In this document: positions 57,901 to 62,670 of the stretch, one piece after another | Layout: each line of letters starts with the position of its first letter | Position numbering within the stretch: the first letter of the stretch is position 1 | From: a bacterium | GTDB taxonomy: Bacteria > Cyanobacteriota > Vampirovibrionia > Obscuribacterales > Obscuribacteraceae | DNA: 64,000 nucleotides | Direction: 5' to 3' | Assembly: GCA_016124935.1 (NCBI GenBank) | Contig: WGMS01000015.1 | Coordinates: forward strand, 1 to 64,000 | Position numbers and translations under genes: made by a program | The notes under the pieces: model-generated | What the model saw: the letters and a program-made list of their open reading frames with translations, nothing else | What the model was told of the DNA's origin: nothing | The model's database searches: none

Positions 57901-59118
57901 AATAGCGGCGCGGTCGCCAAAGGGAGAAGCGCCCAGGCTCTCGGGATCTATTTTGGCAAGACGTTCCATATCCTGAGCCGTTAGCTGTGGTGGCGGCTCC
58001 GGCTCCGGCACGGCTGTTCTTTCTTGAAAAGTGCGCTGCACTTCGCTAAATTCGGCACCGATATGCTCGGTCTCGGTTAAAAGTCCATCGGCGCGATCGC
58101 TGTAGGTTCGCTCTTTTATACGTCCTGCCGCATCACTGGTTATCAACTCCGATTGCAGCCCATCTTCCCGTCCTGAATATTCCTTGCGGATGCTGCCGTC
58201 TTCGTTCTGGATAACGCGCGCCAGCCCATCATGCATACTCGGGTTGTTGTAGCTCACTTCCAGGCGGTATTTGTAGACAGTCTCGACTCTGTCCGAGAAG
58301 TGTCTGCTCTGCTCCCGACCGGCGCCGTCAAAAGGTGTGTACAGCACTACCTTTGCGGGCTCGCCGGATAAAAAGCGTTCAAGATTGCCGTCGGCGCGAA
58401 GCTTCCAGGGCTGGCCCAGCGCGTCTTTGCCATCGATAATCGGCGGAATTTCGGTGTTCTTGTCGGGCTTGGCGCCCTCGCGCCAGGTGATAACGGGCTC
58501 CTTATCCGGGGCGGCGCTGTCATATTCTATCGAGGCGATGGCTGGATGGTTCTCGAAGTCGGTCCGCACCTTGCCTTCGTCTTTGCCCGAAATATACTGG
58601 GTCTGCTTAATCTGCCCGAATTGCGGGTGGTTCGAGACATGTTCCACCCGTTTGCCGTCGGCGCTGTAGATGGGGGTGGAAGTTCTCTGGCGGCGCCCAT
58701 CTGGATTGAGGTCGTCGGTGAGGGTCGTCGGCGCGTTGTCCCGGACTCTGTCAAGAAGCTCTTTCATCGCCGTTATTTCGGGGTCCCGGCGGTCTATGTC
58801 CGCCATCTGCTCGGCGGTAACCGGGGGGCGTTCTTTGACTATGCCATTGCCGTTGCCAGTACCGTTTTCGGATCCGTCTCCATTTGCGTTGCCGGATTCG
58901 GCATCATCCGATTGCTCGCTATTATCGGTCGAGTCGGCAGAAGCATCTTCATCGCCGGCTGCATCAGAGCTATCGGACAGGGTGGACGTGTTTTTATCGT
59001 CCTGGCTGTCCGTATCGTCTGAGAGCTTCAGGCTGGTCTCTTCTGAGTTCTGGGCCGGGTCTCTGTCGACCTCTTGCTCTTTGGGATTTTTCTTCTCGGG
59101 GGAGTTGGAATCTGACAT
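39934..59118 (-). CDS. Giant (6,394-aa) YD-repeat, triple zincin-like, multi-FHA protein with C-terminal cysteine-peptidase-like domain
   Basis: This is one uninterrupted frame. Residues 1-~105 are acidic, Ser/Asp/Asn-rich and disordered, with no signal peptide. Residues ~150-1770 carry YD/RHS-like repeats (e.g. YDNLGRLTRME, YGYDEAGHMNSVRLPGG). Residues ~1770-2780 are helical. A Gly/Ala-rich hydrophobic segment lies at ~2790-2850. Three zincin-like modules have HEVVH (~3333), HESKH (~4222) and HELVH (~4749), each followed about 200 residues later by a conserved Glu-Ala segment (~3538, ~4416, ~4956). FHA domains lie at ~5020-5120, 5131-5226 and 5231-5333, with FHA-like modules at ~5614-5716 and 5741-5856. 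The C-terminus has NNTC (Cys ~6111), GGAHV (His ~6349) and DFTNQWG (~6370), suggesting a papain-like triad. It is probably a surface-delivered or self-processing effector; function unproven. Confidence 0.85.
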   Translation of the reverse strand: MSDSNSPEKKNPKEQEVDRDPAQNSEETSLKLSDDTDSQDDKNTSTLSDSSDAAGDEDASADSTDNSEQSDDAESGNANGDGSENGTGNGNGIVKERPPVTAEQMADIDRRDPEITAMKELLDRVRDNAPTTLTDDLNPDGRRQRTSTPIYSADGKRVEHVSNHPQFGQIKQTQYISGKDEGKVRTDFENHPAIASIEYDSAAPDKEPVITWREGAKPDKNTEIPPIIDGKDALGQPWKLRADGNLERFLSGEPAKVVLYTPFDGAGREQSRHFSDRVETVYKYRLEVSYNNPSMHDGLARVIQNEDGSIRKEYSGREDGLQSELITSDAAGRIKERTYSDRADGLLTETEHIGAEFSEVQRTFQERTAVPEPEPPPQLTAQDMERLAKIDPESLGASPFGDRAAILESLKQFADVNAEGVTQRSHELAVLAAANLGGAEALKEMGFEPSETRRGFSVSSANGTRFEFENSDKNGLQLSAIRNRPDGGVFVNHWNDDGSLAKSYEQVFDGDQRTDYMRDADGDVTEIRRPDGSTVNISYEGESEEGSKIATAIRDSNGHELRSEDGKIWRNTLDSKAESFEAQLINLEGGEVRLSGPTRDLILGADGATTEIDKVSGLAKRTELDGTAVTRNTTGEVVATVNRQGEKSTYSRDPDGELKAFTDPSGAWRKDAEGIWHNERTGTTDSKERFVDGEGRLHVKDSDGAGTIKQLDGSLLTVDSKQRITEILSANNLRTRFEYKGDDPRPTGIRYNNSDRIWVATDEARSQWKEMRLEGERRVATGKDWQGTIEASSKGHRETNALSGTSIERNSDGSITTRNRDNDITRLRTARGDVYNFKYSRPHSLTYVEKPDGSTAASGGEHGWYTDKGRPMGGARVNQETGAYTESSADLSSTTVRSDGGIFKHDKYRNLNGVDLGSGRTARYERDEAKAITTGEVIDAAGNKTVSVADGSREVDTVDGRHLAYDSAGFLETVKRPDQSTVTVERADDGTIERLVDSKSAIAFKRQPDGSYLREGSQPPDLIENAEAFFNEDGTYGFRNEEREIVKTDRGFRITAGGTTTELLDTGAMRRTDTDGKIEGATTATGLDWSFEKTGALGDTVDRVRVGDRVWTREGEEASWASNDGRSFKGEIESDAEGNLRFIDAETKFETVHKLDGSTVFRDAEGRVHQVNAPSGDVTRYAYNNQGGLARIEMPDGTVFNRLNDRKVKEGSEEKAIERWVEAGTTRVSEGSRSVDSEGNLTYRSTTGETTIEQTDGWRKRVSASGETTLTKEADNGSSVTKNAMGQIVSTRNAAGFVTRYGYDEAGHMNSVRLPGGESYSSNDGGKTWEHKVVQGKETTSEYGPGTASVTADGSFVFRSFDADTEARAEGAEERHSKEVIHKSDGSVLVARDGRFTTVTPPGSEPIGIGYDAKGKANSLILPGESGQWQSEDGEHWTKYDASGNLDSAAKPQTFKLDVGADGSIRKIHSADTPPYTEILRPDGSSLSFNEAGQKLQETKVESYRGGKPRFSTTEYHYSGENGSPGSLEGYNRTEPDGSSFIYDNLGRLTRMESGPLTTASGASRPRQVREFEYVGDTNTISAVIRNGERFDLDRASLESGSPIYKHGEEMLVGRFEARDDGTLVNYRADGALVYDNLDGSSLTQLGDGSIMKNRYDGLLEERVRTDGIKESYRYNLSASDHVLGRRNEISTMTYHYPDGTVNHWTTTNGFDWKRREDGKVWRGFEHIDHKTGRRIERPMSGNTYENRLDGSREEIRSMNIEARTREIEKTFDYWTQRGKIADIRSQLRELDADETYMVRRQFDAKDHNALAAKLDKELGGHRLTEATGYLKRSETLGYDEASSNQGENYAIQLEVDAQEMDRWWWNRDRSREEILTSTRHILGSASEAERLSIDAAYGRMFSTGNAEGEVGQNNLARFYGEGGAGHTIADWDPYHRTLISIATHTGADKRSPEQQALIISSALDSAYGNRLDYMSEASGRAFSSQEGRDYFLENGGEGKIREAFTQEHYTEDGSSYTTTDDWSIEQATDYARLGELRPITEFKKAFGVFSNDQKAMEHALSRLSDEQRALLADGKQLFDNGAMPQTEGQKEALAYYKSWHKAFRDAHWFSEDAKAAGYEDQALRKGGTGINRDIAPIGTHWTNSHEINATAIEDMSLATFNLLTQGIGDSDAGAPSSPYYEQMRDALEKNLGAGDYQDRAKALLAEKMRSADTLIDAADTGNTDYLRANVPALKDLPSDQWQKLSGGYALEESLKNGTIEEETLTAEQAEMLAAYREDNELRAFMEGREVARHLNEVDTGEALGRYIQGKELDRKIKNGEIQEAGLSETEKESLKYFTEYSINGDILEDNDLSLANSAIIEMRAKFFQERGDANKTALETYQKMLYESVRANVRRDLVDAIKDNDHTFSDDHGAMLGAISEMTDAEIDRYRDPKDSYKKELNQLLAERMGGEKSTAYKAAQIILGQMEKGEWNPSTNPEQSLTFDLLEQKLDKGYLSQADAARTIQKALGANEGLQERLARNPAFAEAATLALNGEAGFDKIARPLLENGHLPVSTLIELNTRIISDGEGGTHEEFLQGDFLEDAILNATPQSLAYLVSEAGESDKERILAKLSPDRKEILEAVLANRSSDASKILEGEGAVVTPRVDPEDRIRAAIVTGKDLDEIKDILSGLDEKNRSMAIQDYQLKYGSQLRADLFELSSSSQRSEFEYLTRTAEWSTEQSHLFNIDRVASTDAGIGGSLARNWNMMHRMALTDFEVARLETEGHIEPEQMRKLNEAIGNAVDAFRETKEATAETVVNGIITAGALAAAPFTGGTSLGALFATGGVIVGGGLIGAGGKYLLMGNDHEGMRTLAGDFVKFSALTAANVIGAEHLALVGGLGRKAALSATERALADAAFQGLSREVKDEVAKGMMQLVRDGIAHGGGVADDAIVKMLGKVKGLDDVTRAQLASGLQTGLKEAVEQTARTGLRQVLKKAQDEATSMGLISLSGAAGNVIGDSANMLITRGEIDSDQLLLSGTMGGTFAFGFGGVFKLGGNAYSRLLSRSAPDAPHVPLSEPHVPTPETPHMPVPEALAGTGDNVIPFVRPEPAAPEPGLILIQSQDRLAARLPETPGHLENIALSAGAAKAAEVYRPRIEAPDAATIERLSKEVPELNGVVADDFGKRMAEVRESWGEDLSDEFTLARELAPRVDEARARLDQEIARLEAAGHSPEAIQEALTSKKHPLHKDSELKQLHSEWKSLADQHAGKTRRIEELAQMRRDQVQTELDRFVAEHNQKNPNSPLPAVKVELANNMAAAGGYSFGEGVVVLPRTELIKASGGRDLSRAVFHEVVHSQQDMDIIRTLAAEQLSHADGGGVNSQLLKEAYKEATGRDLNQNWMRTVLDTANDAPPLSAARQQRAIVLADEVARTGPVAELSRDLTDTASHIHNRLARLTDGARNANWNEFMADLARPGSGEEMARRLFGEGGYDAMPANLRSTLEQWRTQPKNSKGLPNNFKFEPELKDSVVAHLKSRLDTVNTRHRQLIDAYAGSRLETEAYGFDSRIRRGLTDVETDITRLPPPREYRPDRVEAPDRFRSDEIARLEQESSSFSYAVDVRYGLLPDEKTPFADMAQGEIFKQIQNHVLKAPGPDGGPSLSDQGWTILQSQKFSAADQAGGDYILLNRKTGEYHILDATERPDKRTNIVERIVWNRGQFDMRSGTLNGSGVDLVADRIAEITAQKPILNVVDQPLPSLQRPADLIDGREQLRQWQTALRESDNRAVNSFANQDLEGVIKYYHHKLRQTSVEYKAELQEFQANGTRSVREALLEYYGIKDNTGVSGRGFNDQTISSTTGNVKVTHNEISMDINGERYAVRVTGDQIQDLEKEIFALAIETSNSLPYNQRSAIQDNLYALRQRLNEDSVRKRAATILSDYDAGKLLGHSAPPKPTSSRVRYSQEEVNALYAASGAWNELRDSLPGTRLGDDFDEYVHLALEDLQTSPGLTAADREAARILLEGYSPDNPAGVKRVNDYLEGRDNAPWRADAGTGFRETLDARSAVADRTGVEEVRPLASDYHRIADGTEPFTAATPELDRNLKVLQSELEETMGSWPSKRIESLIKDIKQQQSELVRLIRKNKNDPTFDPTLSKPYKLLEKSRKESSELFEESARSMQKSLDDFADANGIPRFELSIEYRTDAFGAYEGGQGKLKLSAVDLIRSEDLPEADGNLNRIIATILHESKHVEQDQLVIRYLADKTGVKPGQDLAPLLQEYDRRLGRPLDPQWAGRVLERPASGPEIAMNASRAETLIDSMSSVSMSANILTRQPHHYAAAVMDDVMAKITGNSPDVLKAVNTLTGVGPNGKSNIEYIFGNQIPDSIKFLQDPREFNAFVRDEHPLLDDIIVGAMVREAIEERIPALAAAERNLYNLQPHEIEAKATQELVNSMLDTADRGRRIGLVRTASLTERSTLLTSGNTANSGKVIGALEDTLDNLRETPGRLSTAEIDQFERMIAEYRAGDQDAVRLTHEMLDLPYQRPAHFTSINRSQRPGEPLSHMRHSANLDVYEPLTPPVAPEQTAALERVIPALDREGAQEMVDLIATWKNADRTGGGGGSVADDLRPAHEQVLELHDQVEQTRQLYSNMVEDLKARGVSADDIKEASRRPNHALNEEYGIYQARQNMQRAVDLHVRANLRLGQKVGERVGELQKALDQFTEARGLPPLKVTTKKPNGNLGDYSSGEGTILIDETAFLEPGGDKLLPRVLFHELVHHEQDTLLVRKALQDAGLSDKELDFDNMELVRARYEEATGIDARALDQDFIARVAETYKNAGDLSPQQLARAQKLAEDARAYRFEIDQVMDLGNTARVLSSTGRSLLRSTDSNAVNKLFQRLDGDEGNIHMRRMFGDVDSEPIPKEIEAKLAEWRSLPRDENGLAAGFEEGDIRNHLIAHIERRLDRVNTEHKQLVDSYFDNGLEREAYGLDHLIVDAERQRFGDDYHQSFEPRAKSRVTADLEGVDSTNLARNLDSAYRYNRGDLQGFNLRLGENGEPQLLNGTTIKLGRGDDMQVKIGSDFVSREHAQIFLDGNGKPQIMNLSNTNKTFVNGVPVEIYTPLKPGDVIGLGFYRNNEFFGQQITFGDNFNSAMPLEKGLGQYQIYSPLADKVIDFKSNKVTLGRTGQNADMEFPADTISARHAEIEITPEGPLLRDTNSRNGTYVNGERITERILKPGDRVKLSKQFEFVFGKKVRGELEDFKLSLPESGLNLEFPRGAKRIVVGRGHDVDVRLVNGGHLDVAGISRRHAEFRYEDGKIIVEDLDSTNGTFVNGKRIEAPTELKPGDSVRFGQGGSSEFIFEANTAIRVREPDNIKIEGTGFNRGDRVRLDNPRFADYDAIVAGKDPDSDQLIVVIQEDWHRNVRIFPESKLAQLKQVEVNGDTLFKDKNNIFYQRFSVGDGTYSLISRPDVQLFSKNAVKEAFSQIDYRVGQFIENPSSPDITGEVLAYDNASGNPIVRLKQNARAYTKKNYEANSSYDPQSGTVKIGDQELKPIDVEGQKYYHDGEGNVYGADFSPDGKDAFVFKQQNLRVWDRATSYKSALQPRRVEFGPPHIEMPRSFDELPDTRAPRGHRDNVLYQNTEFFLRDQPMLVNGKPANFDGGREIAVGRELLGIEYDGAGQYVSAEHGKFGWDEDKQLFYFDDHSRNGTFVRRANSSEFVKYNGTMDNPSRVYLAPGDELRLGRVNGEKLNLSLSQGWATKRGTNVEATINTQVFFDGQRLEMDGNKVDVGRKFQVYGNNNPTDALNRRVARHHAQLEYDESRGQWNITDLSGGSHGGDDSSGSIQQTIMVRDQGNGIFIKHGGTDRISFHANETVPLGPNDRVYIGSSRGPELKLVTRQGQPLGDGRVSFQQDNWDWLTTRPDGSHTVNSYTGSSRLVSPDGTVAEASTVTGQRLRFKYENRELSEIVLPDNSSVVKRSDDNWVRLTPEGKEEPWWKGGLEVESDGSLLYRTKDKPPNMVRQRLDNVVETIDAKGRVSYSDIDYNFERLTLKKYGESLGHPERVERFGRMMEDFEMRAKRAGMAETQIAESYHQIRRLLQADEGSMLNMVERQKLAEQTLFQMSHPEKVSQGSNNTCNVTTVEKRILQRHPEEFARLVADVATTGKYVTADGTLIDMSRVPGALEPDREARMLDTLFRRGSENDIHLDGRRSWASQMFETTAVGIKYARGGSIHGEYIGPGEIVMYQKQVGLPGQEAEQLVKYSVGADGRLNHKVLEDSPHISISELADINNQIIGRHEENFVLSGHYFPDSHGNNRYWREQDYSAGALKVARSTEELKDQLLSLQDSNNMPAIALVHTGHRLFGGHGPNSGGAHVINIQSIRQTPVGTWVVDFTNQWGDAYNKTIPLEEMFKVMNAVE

Positions 59119-59464
59119 CTTGGGGCTTTAAAGAAACTCTCGTCCTATGTTCCCGCTTACATACTTTGAATTTCATTTATCACATTAGAATCACGGCTCT
59201 TCGGTCGCGGTGTTCTTCTTCCGGGCTAGAACATTTTCTTGTGTTAATCGCCGAAATGCTGCGCAGATAGGACTTTGCGGATGCAGACTTCCAGAAAATC
59301 TCGCGAAAAATAATGCTTTTGATATTGTGAGTCCTGGCTTGGGGGCGGCATGTATATTGAGGGAATTTCAACAATTTGGTTGGTCAACTGACCAAATTCT
59401 AAGAATGCCGAAATCGAATATAAGCTCGGTCCTAGATCATAGGATTTTTCTCGAGCCCTGGACC
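59119..59464. other. Intergenic region upstream of the giant gene
   Basis: This 346-bp stretch separates the giant gene from the SDR gene; both are on the minus strand. It contains a nested palindrome at 59373-59398. No strong minus-strand promoter or coding frame stands out, and the RBS of the giant gene is weak. Confidence 0.5.
59373..59398. promoter_or_regulatory. Nested palindrome upstream of the giant gene
   Basis: AATTTGGT (59373-59380) pairs with ACCAAATT (59391-59398). Inside, TTGGTCA and TGACCAA form a second perfect dyad around AC (59380-59395). The TGGTCA/TGACCA core looks like an operator for a dimeric regulator. No regulator gene is adjacent. Confidence 0.4.
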
Positions 59465-60241
59465 CTAAACCCTTTTGATGGCGGCGCCGTCTATGTGCAC
59501 AGCCGCACCGGAGAAAAAAGAGCCCTGTGGTGAGCACAGATAAGTGATAAATGCGCCAATGTCTTCCGGGTTGCCGAATTGTTTCATCGGCGAGAAGGTC
59601 TTCCACTCTTCTAGCACCGCTTCGACATCCCGGGCGCTTTCTTCGGCGTATTGCGCGGCTAGAGACCGTACTAAAGGGGTGTCGAAGTAGCCGGGACAGA
59701 TGACATTGGCTGTGATACCATTGCCGGCTTCTTCCACGGCAATGCATTTGGCAAAGTTATTTAATCCTGCCCTGAAAGTCGACTGCACCACCGACGATGC
59801 CTCGGCCTCCAATCCGAAAATACTTCCTATGTAAATCAAGCGTCCATAGCCGTTTGTTCTCATGCCCGGCAATACTGCCCGGCTCAGCTCGATGGGGGCG
59901 CGGAGCAGAAGCTGATAGCCAAGCTCCCAGTCTTCGTCGGTGGCTTTTGAAAATGGTCTGGTCGGCGGATGGGCGGTGGAGACCACGAGGATATCGATCT
60001 CCGAAAGCCTCGCAAGCGCCTCTTTCATCAGGCGCGAGCGTTCTTCCGGGCGTGCCAGGTCGGCAGCTATGCCCGAGGCGCTGCCGCCAAGCTGGCAAAC
60101 TGCCTTCTCTAAATTATCTGCCGAACGAGAGTTGAGCACTACCTTGCAACCGGAGTCGACCAGGGCCCGGGCTGCCGCATAGCCTAGCCCGTAGCTTGCC
60201 GCCGTTACCAGAGCTCTTTTGCCTGTCAGTGCTTGGGTCAT
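59465..60241 (-). CDS. SDR-family protein lacking the catalytic Tyr and Lys
   Basis: The 258-residue product has a Rossmann start KRALVTAASYGLG (residues 8-20), the DLARPEE adenine-side motif, a PG motif (CPGYFDTPL) and a typical C-terminal FFSGAAVHIDGA. The active-site Ser is kept (Ser140 in YIGSIFG), but at the +13 and +17 positions, where Tyr and Lys are expected, there are Gln153 and Arg157. Other SDR subgroups with non-standard YxxxK are known, so it may be an unusual reductase or a binding protein. RBS aagga lies 8 nt before the ATG. It is divergent from the kinase gene. Confidence 0.8.
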   Translation of the reverse strand: MTQALTGKRALVTAASYGLGYAAARALVDSGCKVVLNSRSADNLEKAVCQLGGSASGIAADLARPEERSRLMKEALARLSEIDILVVSTAHPPTRPFSKATDEDWELGYQLLLRAPIELSRAVLPGMRTNGYGRLIYIGSIFGLEAEASSVVQSTFRAGLNNFAKCIAVEEAGNGITANVICPGYFDTPLVRSLAAQYAEESARDVEAVLEEWKTFSPMKQFGNPEDIGAFITYLCSPQGSFFSGAAVHIDGAAIKRV

Positions 60242-60406
60242 TGTCCTGTTCCTTTGAGATGCCGCTGAGATGCCGCGGTCTCTCTTTCTAGAGCGCCGAT
60301 CATAGCAAATCCGACCGCCAACTCTGCTAAAGAAAGCTTCGTTTATCGATATCCTGTTATAAGTAAGCGGGTATATAGATACGATTGCTTAGCGCTGGAA
60401 ATTATC

Positions 60407-62575
60407 ATGGGTCAGGAATCCACCTTTCGATGTCTTGAATGCGACCGGTCCTTCAATGGGGACCAGTCCCATTGCCCTTTCGACAATACCGAGCTTGTCG
60501 CGGTCAAACAGGATGAGTTGATAGGCAAAGTATTCGCCGATCGTTATCAGATCATCGAGTCTGTCGGGCGCGGCGGCATGAGTGTCGTCTATCGAGCCCA
60601 GCACAAGTATATCGATCGGGTGGTGGCAATAAAGCTCCTGCACAGGCATCTGGTGGATGACAGCAACAGTGTCAAGCGCTTTCAGAGAGAGGCGCGCGCC
60701 GCCAGCAGCCTTACCCATCAGAACATCATCAGTGTCTATGACTTCGGGGTCAGCGCCGAGGGTGACGCTTTTATCGTCATGGATTACTTAGAAGGGCGCG
60801 CCCTCGATGCCATGCTCGATCAGGGCGGTCCGCTTCCCGAACATGAAGCGATAGATATCATTCGCCAGGTCTGCAAAGGTCTTATCCATGCCCATAAGAA
60901 GGGCATTATCCACCGTGATCTCAAACCGGCAAACTTGATGTTGACGGTGGATGAAGATGATTCCGTTCTTGTAAGAATCGTCGACTTCGGCATAGCCAAA
61001 GTACAGGGCACCGAGGATAGAGCCTCGCAGCATCTGACGCGCACCGGGCAGGTCTTCGGCAGTCCGCTTTATATGAGCCCCGAACAGTGGTGCGGTAAGA
61101 GCGCCGACGCGCGCTCGGATATCTATTCTCTCGGTTGTCTGATGTATGAGCTTTTGTCCGGGGCGCCGCCTTTCTGCGGCAAGGATGCCATCGAGACCAT
61201 GAGTATGCACCTCGATGAAAAGCCCCTGAGCTTCAAAGAGTTCAATCCGGATGTCACTGTTTCTGACCGGATGGAGGCTCTTGTGCTGCGCTGTCTGGAG
61301 AAGAAGCCCGATAAAAGATTTCGGACGGTGGCTGATTTGTTGCATGAGATACCGGAGAAGGTCTCGGCTCCTGTGGTAACGCAAGATCAGACTGTGGCGG
61401 TTCGTCTGGTGGATTTGCTCGGCACCACCCCCACCGATAGCAGTGTCAAAACCGGGCAGCCGACGACCATGAAGAGGCGCTCCCGCTTCATTCTAACCTA
61501 TGAAAAGCAGGCTAAGCTAAGCACCGCTATTTTGTTGATTCTTCTAGCTTTCGTCTGGATCTATCAGGGACCGCACGAGGACCCTGGTTCTCCCGGTGCG
61601 AAGATGATCTGGCAGTTGGAGCTTTCGGTCGGTGAGACTTTGATGACAGCCGGCGCGTTTTCTCTGGCGGCGCCGATACTGGAGCTGGCGAATTGGCATG
61701 CGGAGCATCTGGATTTTATATTGAAACGACCCAACTACGAAAAGCGCTTCCAGTCTATGACCCGGCTTGCCAGCTGCTATCAACTGGCCGGTAAGAACAG
61801 CGATTTCGAGAGAGTCCTGGCGAAGTACACTGCCCTAGATCGTGAGCGCTGGGAGGTCCTGGCGCACAAGTATATTCGCGATATTAAGAGCGCCGAAGCG
61901 TACATCAAGGAGCTGAGGGATAAAGGCGAGTCCATACAGGGGCATTTGACGGAGCCCCGGTTGAACCTGGCACCATCGGTGAAAGTTGTGGTGGAGTTGG
62001 CGCGACGGCTGGATGCCAATTATTCTTATGAGCTGGAGTATCAGCTGTTGTTTCGCATGGAGCAGGTGGTGGAGAAATTATACGGTCCAAATTTTGTTGG
62101 ACTGGCGGAGCTGAAAAACCAGAGAGCAAGCTGTCTGAAGAGGCAGGATCGAATTGATGTGATTGAAAACGCTGACCCCGAGCGTGGTGCCGACGGACTC
62201 TATGGCAGCATCAAAGCGATCTATGAAGTTAATCTTCGAGAGAATCTGAATCTCAAACCTGAAGAGAGCATCACGCTGGAGCAGACCAGCAAGAATCCAG
62301 GCTACATAAGGTCTATATTGTCTCTGGGTCAATGGCAAAGGGCTAACGGTAAATTGGAAGAAGCCGAGCGAAACATCAAACTTGCTCTTGAGGCCGCGAA
62401 GAAGAATGGAGAGTTCGAACCCGATGAGTTAGCCGAGTTCTATACAAGTTACGCCAACGTCCTCGAGCGCCTGGGCCGCGCGGAAGAGTCCAGGCACTGT
62501 ACCGACGCGGCGCGCTGCCATCGTCAGGACTCTGCCCGAGCGCTCGGTATGCCTTACATAGAACACAGGCATTAG
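60407..62575 (+). CDS. Membrane Ser/Thr protein kinase with N-terminal zinc ribbon and C-terminal TPR-like domain
   Basis: The 722-residue product opens with a short zinc-ribbon-like motif (Cys9, Cys12, Cys23, CPFDNTEL). The kinase domain (~47-310) has the Gly loop VGRGGMSVVY, Lys76, HRDLKPAN with Asp171, DFG 193-195 and SPEQ. A transmembrane helix lies at ~369-387. The outer part (~400-715) is helical and ends in TPR-like repeats (LGQWQRANGKLEEAERNIKLALEAA, YTSYANVLERLGRAEESRHC). The architecture suggests that envelope protein binding is reported to a cytosolic kinase. The second kinase in the window lacks these extras. Confidence 0.9.
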   Translation: MGQESTFRCLECDRSFNGDQSHCPFDNTELVAVKQDELIGKVFADRYQIIESVGRGGMSVVYRAQHKYIDRVVAIKLLHRHLVDDSNSVKRFQREARAASSLTHQNIISVYDFGVSAEGDAFIVMDYLEGRALDAMLDQGGPLPEHEAIDIIRQVCKGLIHAHKKGIIHRDLKPANLMLTVDEDDSVLVRIVDFGIAKVQGTEDRASQHLTRTGQVFGSPLYMSPEQWCGKSADARSDIYSLGCLMYELLSGAPPFCGKDAIETMSMHLDEKPLSFKEFNPDVTVSDRMEALVLRCLEKKPDKRFRTVADLLHEIPEKVSAPVVTQDQTVAVRLVDLLGTTPTDSSVKTGQPTTMKRRSRFILTYEKQAKLSTAILLILLAFVWIYQGPHEDPGSPGAKMIWQLELSVGETLMTAGAFSLAAPILELANWHAEHLDFILKRPNYEKRFQSMTRLASCYQLAGKNSDFERVLAKYTALDRERWEVLAHKYIRDIKSAEAYIKELRDKGESIQGHLTEPRLNLAPSVKVVVELARRLDANYSYELEYQLLFRMEQVVEKLYGPNFVGLAELKNQRASCLKRQDRIDVIENADPERGADGLYGSIKAIYEVNLRENLNLKPEESITLEQTSKNPGYIRSILSLGQWQRANGKLEEAERNIKLALEAAKKNGEFEPDELAEFYTSYANVLERLGRAEESRHCTDAARCHRQDSARALGMPYIEHRH

Positions 62576-62670
62576 GTGTCGCGAGCTCGAACCGGAACCC
62601 GAAGCACACTTCGACGCACTATTCGAAAGCTAAATTGACCTGTCTGGGACAGGGAACGTTTGTCGAAGCG

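Noticed and set aside
59210..59533. 107-codon plus-strand frame upstream of the giant gene
   Set aside because: It has no RBS and overlaps the 3' end of the SDR gene on the opposite strand; no protein family features.
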